From an uncultured Hyphomonas sp. (lineage in GTDB: Bacteria; Pseudomonadota; Alphaproteobacteria; Caulobacterales; Hyphomonadaceae): a stretch of DNA of 64,000 nt. The stretch is from contig NZ_OY782759.1 of the NCBI RefSeq assembly GCF_963678195.1, forward strand, positions 2,790,001 to 2,854,000, written 5' to 3'. The translations under genes were made by a program, and so were the position numbers. The notes under the pieces were generated by a model that was given only the letters and a program-made list of their open reading frames with translations, made no database searches and was not told the DNA's origin. Positions within the stretch are counted from its first letter, which is position 1, and the number at the start of each line of letters is the position of its first letter. Below, in pieces: positions 8,216 through 16,637 of the stretch.

Positions 8216-8818
8216 TTACTCTTCCGCCACACGGTACTGTTTCTTCAGTTCGATGGCGGGCAGAAAATCCGGCTTCGCCGCCAGCGTCTTCTGAAGATAA
8301 TCATATGCCTGCGCATACTCCCCCAGATCGTGATGGGCGAGCGCGAGGTTATGGTAGTAGCGATACTGCAAACCAGGCGCAGGCAGCGGCGCGTTTTCCA
8401 GAAGATCGATGGCTGCACGCGGCGCTCCGGAATTGATGTACACCGCAGAACAGGTAACGGCCGTCCCCGGATGATCCGGCACCAGCGCCAGGGCCCGCCC
8501 GCAATCGGCCCGGGCCTTTTTCAATGCTCCGGATTGCCGATAAAGCAGCGCGCGGTTCGTCAGGCTGGCCGCCCGGATTTTCGTATTGGTTCCTGACTCG
8601 ACAATCGCGCGGGTACAGGCCGCAATGCCGGATGGGGTTGTCTTTCCCGACCTGGCCGCTGCGGCGGCGCACCGGTCAGCCGGCGAATCCCTCCCGTCAA
8701 TCGTGCGGACATAAGTGCCCGCGGGGCTGGCCATGGCTGGCAGGACAAACAAGGCCAGAAGGCCGCCCAGCAGAGCCGACCGGCGTGCGCGGGAAACGCA
8801 GGTAATTGAAGTCATCAT
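8216..8818 (-). CDS. Exported TPR-like protein
   Basis: 200 residues. A signal peptide (basic start, then ALLGGLLALFVLPAMASP) is followed by helical repeats of TPR type: ASLTNRALLYRQSGALKKA, YYHNLALAHHDLGEYAQAY and DYLQKTLAAKPDFLPA. Predicted periplasmic or outer-membrane-associated scaffold; partner unknown. The start is the first of two consecutive ATGs, with GAGGAG eight bases upstream. An open frame continues further upstream antisense to the GlxA-type regulator, but that part is not a gene. Divergent from that regulator. Confidence 0.75.
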   Translation of the reverse strand: MMTSITCVSRARRSALLGGLLALFVLPAMASPAGTYVRTIDGRDSPADRCAAAAARSGKTTPSGIAACTRAIVESGTNTKIRAASLTNRALLYRQSGALKKARADCGRALALVPDHPGTAVTCSAVYINSGAPRAAIDLLENAPLPAPGLQYRYYHNLALAHHDLGEYAQAYDYLQKTLAAKPDFLPAIELKKQYRVAEE

Positions 8819-8875
8819 GAGAAGTACTCCTCGCTGTATCCAAAGATGCCGCGAAGTTAGGCGTTTGCCTTTTCG

Positions 8876-8926
8876 TCCGGAATTGGCGATAATGACAACG
8901 TCTGGTCGTTTTTCGCCAATTCCGGA
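8876..8926. promoter_or_regulatory. Perfect 14-bp inverted repeat over the regulator's RBS
   Basis: TCCGGAATTGGCGA (8876-8889) and TCGCCAATTCCGGA (8913-8926) are exact reverse complements separated by 23 bases. The right arm includes the GGA of the GGAGG ribosome-binding site of the GlxA-type regulator (ATG at 8933). It could be a two-site operator for autoregulation or, in RNA, a stem that hides the ribosome-binding site. Confidence 0.6.
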
Positions 8927-8932
8927 GGCCCC

Positions 8933-9907
8933 ATGCCCTATAATGGATCTGCCCCGCGCCACCGGGTCGTCACCCTTGCCTATGACCGGCTCTGGCCGCT
9001 CGAATTCGGGATCGCCGCAGAGATTTTCGGCTGGGAACGACCGGGACTCGGCGTGGACTGGTACGATTTCCGCGTTGCTGCGGCGTCCGTAACGAACCGG
9101 GCCATGGGCGGCTTCTCTGTCGTCGCAGAGCATGGGCTGGAGATCACCGAAGACGCAGATACGATCATTATTCCCAGCTGGCGCGACGTGGAAGAGACGC
9201 CCCCGGACGACCTGCTGGACGCGCTGACGGCGGCGCATGCCCGCGGGGCCCGCCTCGTCTCCTACTGCACCGGTGCGTTCGTCCTGGCCCATGCGGGCCT
9301 GCTCGACGGACGCCAGGCCACGACCCACTGGAACCACCTGCCCCGCATGAAACAGCAATTCCCGGAGATCGATCTTGTCGATGACGTACTCTATGTCGAT
9401 GCGGGCAGCATCATCACCTCCGCCGGCAGCAGCGCAGGCATCGACGCCAGCCTGCACATCATCCGGCAGGATTACGGGTCCGGCATCGCCAACAAGGTCG
9501 CCCGCAGCCTGGTTGCGCCCCCGCACCGGGATGGCGGGCAGTCCCAATATGTCGAGGCACCGGTACAGGAGCGGCCCGGCAAGTCCATCGCCGGTGTGCT
9601 GGACATGGCCCGGGAACAACTTGACCGCCCCCTGACAATTACCTGCCTCGCCGATCTCGCGGGCATGAGCGAACGGACTTTCCTGCGCCGGTTCCGGGAA
9701 GGCACCGGCACCACGCCCTTGAAATGGTTGCGCCGCGAGCGGGTCTTGCGCGCCATGAACCTGCTGGAAACGACCCGGCTGGACATTGCCGACATTGCCC
9801 TCCAGTCGGGCTTCGCCTCGGTCGAAACGTTCCGTACGGCCTTCCGCGAAATTGCGGGCACGTCGCCCCTGGCCTATCGCAAACGGTTTGAAGCGGTGGA
9901 GACCTGA
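8933..9907 (+). CDS. GlxA-type AraC-family transcriptional regulator
   Basis: 324 residues with two domains. Residues about 10-180 are a DJ-1/PfpI-like (class I amidotransferase fold) domain, with the nucleophile-elbow-like SYCTGAFVLAHAGLLDG and ATTHW. Residues about 215-318 are an AraC double helix-turn-helix: LTITCLADLAGMSERTFLRR and ADIALQSGFASVETFRTAFR, ending in GTSPLAYRKRF. Proteins of this type sense small amines or amides and activate nearby catabolic genes; no such gene lies downstream here. GGAGG precedes the ATG. A long perfect inverted repeat covers the leader. Confidence 0.9.
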   Translation: MPYNGSAPRHRVVTLAYDRLWPLEFGIAAEIFGWERPGLGVDWYDFRVAAASVTNRAMGGFSVVAEHGLEITEDADTIIIPSWRDVEETPPDDLLDALTAAHARGARLVSYCTGAFVLAHAGLLDGRQATTHWNHLPRMKQQFPEIDLVDDVLYVDAGSIITSAGSSAGIDASLHIIRQDYGSGIANKVARSLVAPPHRDGGQSQYVEAPVQERPGKSIAGVLDMAREQLDRPLTITCLADLAGMSERTFLRRFREGTGTTPLKWLRRERVLRAMNLLETTRLDIADIALQSGFASVETFRTAFREIAGTSPLAYRKRFEAVET

Positions 9908-9983
9908 CCGGTCATTCTGCTTACAGATGATATAGCTGGCGGGGAAACCCAAGCCTGCAGACGTATATCACTCACCTGCCGCT

Positions 9984-10025
9984 AAAAAAACATGTGGCCC
10001 GCGGCATTCCTGCACGCGGGCCACA
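9984..10025 (-). terminator. Rho-independent terminator of the FKBP gene
   Basis: On the minus strand an 11-bp perfect stem (TGTGGCCCGCG/CGCGGGCCACA, 9993-10003 and 10015-10025) is followed, after three bases, by seven Ts (complement of 9984-9990). It lies 70 bp after the FKBP stop codon. Confidence 0.8.
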
Positions 10026-10094
10026 CTCTGTTCCTTCAGCGCATCTGCACCCCGCAGGATGTGAGACGACGCCGGAAGACGGTTGTCAGCTGCC

Positions 10095-10532
10095 TCAGGC
10101 GGCCGGTTTGATCTCGACCAGTTCGATGGCGAAGGTCAGGTCCTGGCCAGCCAGCGGGTGGTTGGCGTCCAGCGTCACCGTGGTTTCGTTCGCATCGACC
10201 ACGACAACCGGAATGACCTGGCCGTTCTGGGCCTGCATCTGGAGGCGGGTACCGACTTCGGTCGGGATTTCGGCCGGGATTTCGGTGCGCTGCACTTGCT
10301 GGCGCATGTCCGGATTGACCGGGCCATAAGCCTGGTCGCACGGCACGTTGACGGTTTTCTTGTCGCCGACAGCCATGCCAGGCATGGCCGAATCGAGGCC
10401 CGGGATGATCTGTCCGGAGCCGACCTGGAAGGCCAGCGGATCGCGGCCTTCGGAGCTGTCGAAGGTCGTGCCGTCGTTCAGCGTACCGGTATAGTGAATG
10501 CTGACGGTGTCACCGTTTTTGACCTGCGTCAT
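10095..10532 (-). CDS. FKBP-type peptidyl-prolyl cis-trans isomerase, SlyD-like
   Basis: 145 residues. The FKBP domain starts at VKNGDTVSIHYTGTLNDGT and is interrupted by an insert-in-flap chaperone segment, then resumes at LDANHPLAGQDLTF, the hallmark of SlyD/FkpB-type proteins. It lacks a signal peptide and the His/Cys-rich metal-binding tail of E. coli SlyD, so it should be a cytoplasmic folding helper with prolyl isomerase activity. The ATG at 10532 is preferred over an upstream in-frame ATG because the domain begins directly after it and GGAATT precedes it. Followed by a strong terminator. Confidence 0.88.
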   Translation of the reverse strand: MTQVKNGDTVSIHYTGTLNDGTTFDSSEGRDPLAFQVGSGQIIPGLDSAMPGMAVGDKKTVNVPCDQAYGPVNPDMRQQVQRTEIPAEIPTEVGTRLQMQAQNGQVIPVVVVDANETTVTLDANHPLAGQDLTFAIELVEIKPAA

Positions 10533-10656
10533 GATAATTCCAATCTTTTCGGGGGTGTGGGTCATCAAAGGCCGCGTCGCTCTCGCGGGTGCTTTGGGGG
10601 TCTCACCTCACAACCTAGGAGTTCCCGCCCGGATGTAAACCCGCTGCCCGGCCTGC

Positions 10657-11211
10657 TTACAGCGGCTTGCGCATGTGAATGATCGTGCTCTTCTCTCCAT
10701 TCGCGCCGATCTGGTGCACAGTGTGGAACGCCACATAGCCGCGCGCTTCGTAGAGCGGCAGTCCTGGCACGGTGGAGCCAAGCTCGATCGTGCGGAAGCC
10801 GGCCTCACGCGCTGCCTGCTCGCCAAGGTCCAGCAGCATCGAGCCTATGCCGCGCCGCGTCCAGTCAGGATGCGTGTACATCGCGCGGATGCGGGCCGCC
10901 TCGGTCGCCGGGTCCGACAGGCTGTCATCACGGCCCACCGTGTGATCGCCGCCATACAGCGTGCGCCGTTTGCCCCAGCCGCCGCAGGCCACCATGACCG
11001 TCTCACCATCCTTTTCCGCCTCGATCACGAAATAGGTGCGGTCGGCGATCAGGCTGCGGTCGACGCCCATCGTTTCCTGCGCCGCCTCGATTTCAGCATC
11101 CGACAGGAAGTCCTTCATGTTCTCGGCGATGGAGGCGCGCATCAGGTCGATGATCGCAGGGATATCGTCTTCCGTCGCAATCCGTGAGCGGAATTGGGTT
11201 GGGTCGGTCAT
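10657..11211 (-). CDS. GNAT-family N-acetyltransferase
   Basis: 184 residues. FRSRIATEDDIPAIIDLM opens the GNAT fold, DWTRRGIGSMLLD is the acetyl-CoA pyrophosphate loop, and IELGSTVPGLPLYEARGYV the C-terminal strand-helix. Substrate unknown. The chosen ATG gives the normal N-terminus; an in-frame start 20 codons earlier would overlap the upstream DUF389 gene. It lies 28 bp after DUF389 and is probably the last gene of that minus-strand operon. Confidence 0.8.
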   Translation of the reverse strand: MTDPTQFRSRIATEDDIPAIIDLMRASIAENMKDFLSDAEIEAAQETMGVDRSLIADRTYFVIEAEKDGETVMVACGGWGKRRTLYGGDHTVGRDDSLSDPATEAARIRAMYTHPDWTRRGIGSMLLDLGEQAAREAGFRTIELGSTVPGLPLYEARGYVAFHTVHQIGANGEKSTIIHMRKPL

Positions 11212-11239
11212 CAGGAACTCTGGAATTGTCTGTCTTGCT

Positions 11240-12241
11240 TTATCCGATCGACACTTTGTTCCCGAGATCAAGATAAAGTATCAGTGCCACGGAAGCGATC
11301 AGCACAAAGCCCGATAAAAGAGCATTCAGCAGCACGGCCCGGTTGGCATTCTTCTGCTCGATCCATGAACGCGGCCGGATACGGCGCAGCCGGAAAACGA
11401 TCAGCGCCGACAGGATCAGCGCCGCCACGTTCAGGGCCAACAACAGGCAGGCCCGCAACGCCAGGGTCCACTCGCCCGCGCCTGCAAAGAGACCGACCGC
11501 CGCGCCGGGCGGCAGCAGCGCCGCTGCGACCATCACGCCGACAAGGGCCGAAGACTGACTGCTGGTGAGGGACAGTGCCGCCGCGCCGCCTGCCGCCATG
11601 GCGAGCGCAAGCCCATCGAGGCGCACTTCGGCCCGTGTCATCAATTCACGGCTTTCCAGATTGATCGGCAGGACGAAAGACAAGGCCAGCGAAAGCGCGA
11701 GGGCGACGCCGATGCCGGCGGCCAGCGTCAATGTCGATTGCTTCAGCAGGTTGTCGTCTCCCAGGGCGGCCCCCATCGAAAAGCCAAGAACAGGTCCGAG
11801 GAGTGGTGCAATCACCATCGCACCGATCACCGCCGCGACACCATCCGAATTCAGGCCGATCGTTGCCACGATGGTCGACAGGATCACCATCACGATAAAG
11901 TTGCGGTCCAGCCGTGCGCCCGTTGCGACGTCGGAATAGATTTCCTCCCGCGTCGCCTGTTGCGATTTTACCTGTTTGCCTTCCGTCGGTTCTTCCAGCT
12001 TGGGCGCGGTCGCTTCGATCGGCAGGATGCTGATGCGCCAGCCATTGCTGCCTTCCAGCGCCGATTGGACATTATCCATCAGAACCTGCTCCACCCCCTC
12101 GCGGATGAACACAGAGATCAGTCTGCGGTCCTTCCGTTCGGTATCGAGGATGTAATAGTCCACCGGCTCAGACGCTTTCACCGCGCTCAGCACATTGTCA
12201 AAGCGGTCGCCCGCCTTGAGGTGAATGTCGAGCCGTCTCAT
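11240..12241 (-). CDS. DUF389 integral membrane protein
   Basis: 333 residues. A soluble N-terminal domain (about 1-100, beginning MRRLDIHLKAGDRFDNVLSA) is joined to six or more membrane helices that include VIAPLLGPVLGFSMGAALGD and SALVGVMVAAALLPPGAAVGL, the two glycine/proline-rich motifs typical of the DUF389 (TIGR00341-like) family. The family has no established function, though transport is often suggested. The start overlaps the stop of the upstream dehydrogenase by 4 bp (ATGA), so the two are probably translationally coupled. Confidence 0.85.
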   Translation of the reverse strand: MRRLDIHLKAGDRFDNVLSAVKASEPVDYYILDTERKDRRLISVFIREGVEQVLMDNVQSALEGSNGWRISILPIEATAPKLEEPTEGKQVKSQQATREEIYSDVATGARLDRNFIVMVILSTIVATIGLNSDGVAAVIGAMVIAPLLGPVLGFSMGAALGDDNLLKQSTLTLAAGIGVALALSLALSFVLPINLESRELMTRAEVRLDGLALAMAAGGAAALSLTSSQSSALVGVMVAAALLPPGAAVGLFAGAGEWTLALRACLLLALNVAALILSALIVFRLRRIRPRSWIEQKNANRAVLLNALLSGFVLIASVALILYLDLGNKVSIG

Positions 12242-13095
12242 CGCTTCAGCCGGGCCAGAAGGCTGGACGTATCCCAGCGATTGCCGCCCATTGCCTGCAC
12301 GTCGGCGTAATACTGGTCGACCAGCGCGGTCACCGGCAGCGTGGCGCCATTGTCCCGCGCGGCCTCCAGCGTGATACGCAGATCCTTGCGCATCCAGTCG
12401 ACGGCAAAGCCGTGCGTGTAATGATCGTCCACCATTGTCTTCCAGCGGTTTTCCATCTGCCAGCTCTGCGCCGCGCCGCCGCTGATCGCCTCGATCACGG
12501 CGGCGGTGTCCAGCCCGGCCTTCTCGGCGAAGTGCAGCCCTTCGGCGAGGCCCTGCACGATGCCGGCGATACAGATCTGGTTGACGGACTTGGCGAGCTG
12601 GCCGGACCCGGCACAGCCGATATGGGTCATGCGCTTGCCATAGGCGGCCATGATGGGCTGGGCCTGTTCGAAGGTCGGGTCGTCACCGCCGCACATGATG
12701 GTCAGGGCGCCGTTTCGCGCCCCGGCTTCTCCGCCGGAGATCGGGGCATCCAGGAAATGCGCGCCCTTCGCCTTGCACCGGGCATAGAGATCGCGGGCAA
12801 GGTCTGCCGAAGCGGTCGTGTGATCGACCACGACCATACCGGCCGCAACGCTCGGTTCCATCGCTGCGAACACTTCGGCCACGTCCGGGTCGTCGCCAAG
12901 ACAGAGAAAGACATATTCCGCGCCGAAGGCAGCAGAGGCCGGGTCTTTCGCCACTTCGCCCTTGTGCTGGGCGGCCCAGTTCTCGGCTTTCGCATGGGTC
13001 CGATTCCACACCACAACCTCATGGCCCTTCGCGGCCAGGTGGCCTGCCATGTGAAATCCCATCACTCCGAGGCCCAGAAATGCCGTGCGTGCCAT
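12238..13095 (-). CDS. NAD(P)-dependent 3-hydroxyisobutyrate dehydrogenase-family oxidoreductase
   Basis: 285 residues. The Rossmann motif FLGLGVMGFHMAGHLA is at the N-terminus, DAPISGGEAGARNGALT around residue 120 is the substrate-binding signature, and GQLAKSVNQICIAG carries the catalytic Lys. These mark the beta-hydroxyacid dehydrogenase family (MmsB, GarR, glyoxylate reductase, imine reductases). It would oxidise a beta-hydroxyacid such as 3-hydroxyisobutyrate, or reduce the semialdehyde, with NAD(P). Exact substrate is uncertain. First gene of a three-gene minus-strand operon (dehydrogenase, DUF389, GNAT). Confidence 0.88.
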   Translation of the reverse strand: MARTAFLGLGVMGFHMAGHLAAKGHEVVVWNRTHAKAENWAAQHKGEVAKDPASAAFGAEYVFLCLGDDPDVAEVFAAMEPSVAAGMVVVDHTTASADLARDLYARCKAKGAHFLDAPISGGEAGARNGALTIMCGGDDPTFEQAQPIMAAYGKRMTHIGCAGSGQLAKSVNQICIAGIVQGLAEGLHFAEKAGLDTAAVIEAISGGAAQSWQMENRWKTMVDDHYTHGFAVDWMRKDLRITLEAARDNGATLPVTALVDQYYADVQAMGGNRWDTSSLLARLKR

Positions 13096-13228
13096 ATCGA
13101 TTCTCCAATTGTACCTGTTCCAGATAGATCGAATTTCATCGAAATCCCACCGTCTCGCGTGACCTGACCTTCACCAAGGCCTGCTAATACAGGCACACCA
13201 CTCAGAAGGAGAGGGTCCGAGCGAGCAG

Positions 13229-13915
13229 ATGGCTTATGCCACTTACTCTTCACGAAGCGCGGGCAGAATGCCCGTTGCGCCCGCCCGCAAGGCAGGCACC
13301 TGGAAGATGGCTTACGCCGACTTCCTGACCGCCCTCATGGCGTTTTTCCTGCTCATGTGGCTGGTCAGCGGTGTCTCCGCCGACGACCGGGCAGAGATTG
13401 CCGACTATTTCCATAACCGTACACCGGACGCCGCCACGGCCGTGGCTGTCCAGTCCGGCCCGTCGGCGGCCGACCGCGTGTTCAGCGCGCTCAGCGAAAA
13501 TCCCGCCCTGATGGCTGCCGGGTCCAGCGTGATGCTGGCGAAGCAGGCTGACGGCATCCGGATCGACCTTGTCGACACGGCCGAGCGCCCGCTGTTCGAC
13601 CGCGCCAATGGCCATTTTACCGAAACCGGCCTGGCTCTTGCCCGCGATACCGCCACGGCCCTGGCCGGCACGGAGGGCACCCTGACCCTTGAAGGCCATA
13701 CCGACGCCTTCCCCAGCCTTGTGCCCGGCTACTCCAACTGGGAGCTGTCTTCCGACCGGGCAAACGAGGCCCGCCGGGTCTTCGAAGCCGAAGGTGTCGC
13801 CCCGGAACGCATCCGCGGCGTGACCGGTCTTGCCGACACGCGACCTTTGTTAGCAGCACAGCCCCACTTGCCCGTTAACCGCCGGGTCAGCATACTGGTA
13901 CAAGTAGAGGGTTAA
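13229..13915 (+). CDS. motB: Flagellar motor stator protein MotB (short form)
   Basis: 228 residues. A short basic N-terminus is followed by the single helix MAYADFLTALMAFFLLMWLV, where Asp31 is the proton-binding residue of MotB. The C-terminal OmpA-like peptidoglycan-binding domain includes LEGHTDAFPS, NWELSSDRANEARR and PVNRRVSIL. MotB anchors the stator to the cell wall and forms the proton channel with MotA. No motA is adjacent. The protein is shorter than the usual 260-310 residues because the linker between helix and OmpA domain is small. AAGGAGAGG lies 14 bases before the ATG, which is long spacing. The next gene starts 46 bp downstream. Confidence 0.9.
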   Translation: MAYATYSSRSAGRMPVAPARKAGTWKMAYADFLTALMAFFLLMWLVSGVSADDRAEIADYFHNRTPDAATAVAVQSGPSAADRVFSALSENPALMAAGSSVMLAKQADGIRIDLVDTAERPLFDRANGHFTETGLALARDTATALAGTEGTLTLEGHTDAFPSLVPGYSNWELSSDRANEARRVFEAEGVAPERIRGVTGLADTRPLLAAQPHLPVNRRVSILVQVEG

Positions 13916-13961
13916 CGCCCTCCGGTTTCCGGGGGCTACACCAGAAAGTCCCGGAGCGCTG

Positions 13962-15806
13962 ATGCTCGCAGAATTCCTGTCCAATTGGCCTATGTGGGCG
14001 AGCCTCGGCGTCGTCTGCGCGGCAATTTGCTTTTACATGCTCGACCGCTGGTCGATGGAGCTTGTCTCGGTCTGCGTGATCGCGGCGCTGCTTGTCCTGT
14101 TCACCCTGCCGGGGGCACATGGCGAGGACGGCACCCCGATCAGCGCGCAGGACCTGCTCTCCGGTTTCGGCAATCCGGCCCTGATCACCATCATGGCGCT
14201 GCTGGTCGTCGGACAGGGCCTGTTCCAGACCGGCGCGCTGGAAGGCCCGACCAAGGTGCTCCTGTCCGGCTATGACCGCCGCCCCAGGATGACGTTGCTG
14301 CTGGCTTTCCTGGCCGTCTTCGTCATCAGCGCCTTCGTCAACAATACGCCGATCGTGATCATGTTCCTGCCGGTGATGAGCGCCATCGCCCACCGGATGA
14401 AATCCACGGCGTCCAAGCTGATGATGCCGCTCAGCTTCATTTCCATCTTCGCCGGGATGACCACGCTGATCGGGACATCGACCAACCTGCTGGCCGCCGA
14501 AGCCTTCGACCGGCTGGAAGGACGCCAGCTCGGCTTCTTCGAACAATCGCCGATGGGCCTCGTCCTGGCCGCCGCCGGCATGGTCTATCTCCTGATCTTC
14601 TCGCGCTTCCTGCTGCCGGTCCGCGAGGGCCTGACAGAAGACATCGCGCCAACCTCGTCGAAGCAGTTCCTGACCCAGATCGAAGTCACGCAGGGCCACT
14701 TCCTGGAAGGCAAGAAGCCTGTCGCCGGCATGTTCACCGACCTGCCCGACATGACCGTGCGCATGATCCAGCGCGGCGAGCGCGCTTTCCTGCCGCCCTA
14801 TGAGGACATCACGCTGCGCCCCGGCGACCTTGTCATCGTCGCCGCCACACGCGCCGCCCTGCAGAACGTCCTCTCCCGGCAGCCGGACTTCCTCCAGCAG
14901 GTCTGGCAGTCTGCTGGCGGAGACCTGGACGACAGCGGCAAGCCGCGCCGCCTGTCCCTGACCGAAGCCGTGATTGCGCCCGGTTCGCGCATGGTGGGCC
15001 GCACTGTGGAAATGCTGGGTTTCCGCCGCCTGACCCGCGCCGTCACGCTGGGCATCCAGCGCCGCAGCCGCATGATCCGCACCAAGCTCGGCGAAATTCG
15101 TCTTGAATCCGGCGACACGCTGCTCCTGTGCGGCCCGCCCGATGCCTTCCTCGAAATGCGCCAGAGCCGCGACCTGATCCTGCTGGAATGGTCGCAGACC
15201 GAAATCCCGCTGACCACAAAGACACTGGCTGCGCGCATCATCGCCATCGGTCTCGTCGCCTCTGCCGCCTCCGGCCTGCTGTCGATCCTGCACGCGTCGG
15301 TGCTGGGCGCCGTGGCCATGCTGATCACCGGCTGCCTCAACTACCGTCAGGCCAGCCGGTCGCTGGACCTGCGCATCTTCCTCGTCATCGGCGCCGCGCT
15401 GGCCATGGGCATGGCGCTGGAGAAAACCGGCGCGGCCAACGCCATTGCGCACACCGTCGTCAATATCGCCTCGCCCTATGGCACGCTGGCGGTCCTGTCG
15501 GCCCTGTTCCTGGCGGTCGCCATCCTGACAAACCTGCTCTCGAACGCGGCCACGGCCATTCTGTTCTCACCGATTGCCCTGTCTGCAGCGCACGAGCTGA
15601 ACGTGTCAGACCCGCTGCCTTTCCTTCTGGCGGTGATCTATGGCGCCAATTGCAGCTTTGCGACGCCGATCGCCTATCAGACGAACATGCTGGTCATGGG
15701 CCCCGGCCATTACCGGTTCAGCGATTTTGTCCGCTTTGGCGGGCCGCTTGTTTTCGTGCTTTGGTGCGTGTTTACGCTCTTCGCCCCTTGGCGGTTTGAT
15801 CTGTAA
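13962..15806 (+). CDS. SLC13/DASS-family transporter with two RCK_C (TrkA-C) domains
   Basis: 614 residues. N-terminal membrane helices with FVNNTPIVIMFLPVM and the first substrate signature LIGTSTNLLAAEAF are followed by a cytoplasmic insert (about 225-405) containing two TrkA-C-like segments (YEDITLRPGDLVIVAAT and LGEIRLESGDTLLLCGPP). Membrane helices resume to the second signature, CSFATPIAYQTNMLVMGPG. This layout is that of DASS proteins such as SAC1/CysZ-like sulfate or dicarboxylate carriers. The anion is not determined. The ATG is followed at once by a membrane segment. bpt follows after 16 bp. Confidence 0.88.
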   Translation: MLAEFLSNWPMWASLGVVCAAICFYMLDRWSMELVSVCVIAALLVLFTLPGAHGEDGTPISAQDLLSGFGNPALITIMALLVVGQGLFQTGALEGPTKVLLSGYDRRPRMTLLLAFLAVFVISAFVNNTPIVIMFLPVMSAIAHRMKSTASKLMMPLSFISIFAGMTTLIGTSTNLLAAEAFDRLEGRQLGFFEQSPMGLVLAAAGMVYLLIFSRFLLPVREGLTEDIAPTSSKQFLTQIEVTQGHFLEGKKPVAGMFTDLPDMTVRMIQRGERAFLPPYEDITLRPGDLVIVAATRAALQNVLSRQPDFLQQVWQSAGGDLDDSGKPRRLSLTEAVIAPGSRMVGRTVEMLGFRRLTRAVTLGIQRRSRMIRTKLGEIRLESGDTLLLCGPPDAFLEMRQSRDLILLEWSQTEIPLTTKTLAARIIAIGLVASAASGLLSILHASVLGAVAMLITGCLNYRQASRSLDLRIFLVIGAALAMGMALEKTGAANAIAHTVVNIASPYGTLAVLSALFLAVAILTNLLSNAATAILFSPIALSAAHELNVSDPLPFLLAVIYGANCSFATPIAYQTNMLVMGPGHYRFSDFVRFGGPLVFVLWCVFTLFAPWRFDL

Positions 15807-15822
15807 GTGTAGTGTCAGACAC

Positions 15823-16581
15823 ATGAAATTTACGGACTCGAAGATCCTGCCCCCCGGTCTGGAGCGTTCGTTGCGTTTTTACGTAACGAATCCGAGCCCT
15901 TGTCCGTATCTGCCGGGCCGGCGCGAGCGCAAGGCGTTCACGAATCTCTCGATCACCGAATCGGATCTCGTCCACAATCTGCTCAGCCAGTCGGGGTTCC
16001 GGCGTAGCCAGACCATCGCCTACCGGCCGGCCTGCCCGCGCTGTAATGCCTGCCGTAGCGTGCGCGTACCGACGCGGGACTTCATCCCGTCGCGCAATGA
16101 CCGGCGGGCCATGCAGCGCAATGGCAGCCTTGTGCGCCATCAGGTCGAGGCCGAACCGACACGCGAGCAATACACCCTGCTGAAGGCCTATCTGAAAACC
16201 CGCCATGATGGCGGCGGCATGTCGGACATGTCCTATCGCGACTATGCGGCCATGGTCGGCGAAAGCCCGGTGAAAAGCCTGATCTTCGAATACCGCGACG
16301 GGCCGGAGGAAGATGCCCCGCTGGTCGCCTGCTCGATCACCGATGTGCTGCATGACGGCTTCTCGATGGTCTACACATTCTTCGACCCGGAGCTGGAGAG
16401 CCGCGGGCTCGGCCATTTCATGATCCTGGATCATATCCGGCATGCGCAGGACCTTGGCCTGCCGCACGTCTATCTGGGCTATTGGGTCAAGGGCAGCCCG
16501 AAAATGGATTACAAACGCCGTTACAAACCGCTCGAAGTGCTCGACGGAGACCGCTGGAGGCTGCTCCGCGACGACGAATAG
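15823..16581 (+). CDS. bpt: Aspartate/glutamate leucyltransferase (Bpt)
   Basis: 252 residues. The N-terminal ATE domain has NPSPCPYLPGRRERKAFT and the cysteine cluster CPRCNACRSVRVP; the C-terminal domain has SRGLGHFMILDHIRHA and VYLGYWVKGSPKMDYKRRY. This is the Bpt/ATE family, which adds Leu from leucyl-tRNA to proteins with N-terminal Asp or Glu, marking them for ClpS-ClpAP degradation (N-degron pathway). The ATG was chosen because ATE domains begin just after it; upstream codons in frame belong to the transporter region. No strong ribosome-binding site is visible. Confidence 0.92.
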   Translation: MKFTDSKILPPGLERSLRFYVTNPSPCPYLPGRRERKAFTNLSITESDLVHNLLSQSGFRRSQTIAYRPACPRCNACRSVRVPTRDFIPSRNDRRAMQRNGSLVRHQVEAEPTREQYTLLKAYLKTRHDGGGMSDMSYRDYAAMVGESPVKSLIFEYRDGPEEDAPLVACSITDVLHDGFSMVYTFFDPELESRGLGHFMILDHIRHAQDLGLPHVYLGYWVKGSPKMDYKRRYKPLEVLDGDRWRLLRDDE

Positions 16582-16637
16582 GTCCGTGAAGAGACCGGGT
16601 CCGGGGCGCCCAGACGGGTAATGGGGGAAGGAAACGC

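Noticed and set aside
8819-9952. N-terminal extension of the TPR protein frame
   Set aside because: The frame stays open upstream of the signal peptide but runs antisense to the GlxA-type regulator; the GAGGAG site and signal peptide place the real start at 8818.
13887-15452. Long minus-strand open frame of 521 codons
   Set aside because: It lies wholly antisense to the SLC13/RCK transporter, whose protein is recognised end to end. The antisense product is rich in His, Gln, Asp and Arg with no membrane or domain pattern, as usual for high-GC shadow frames.
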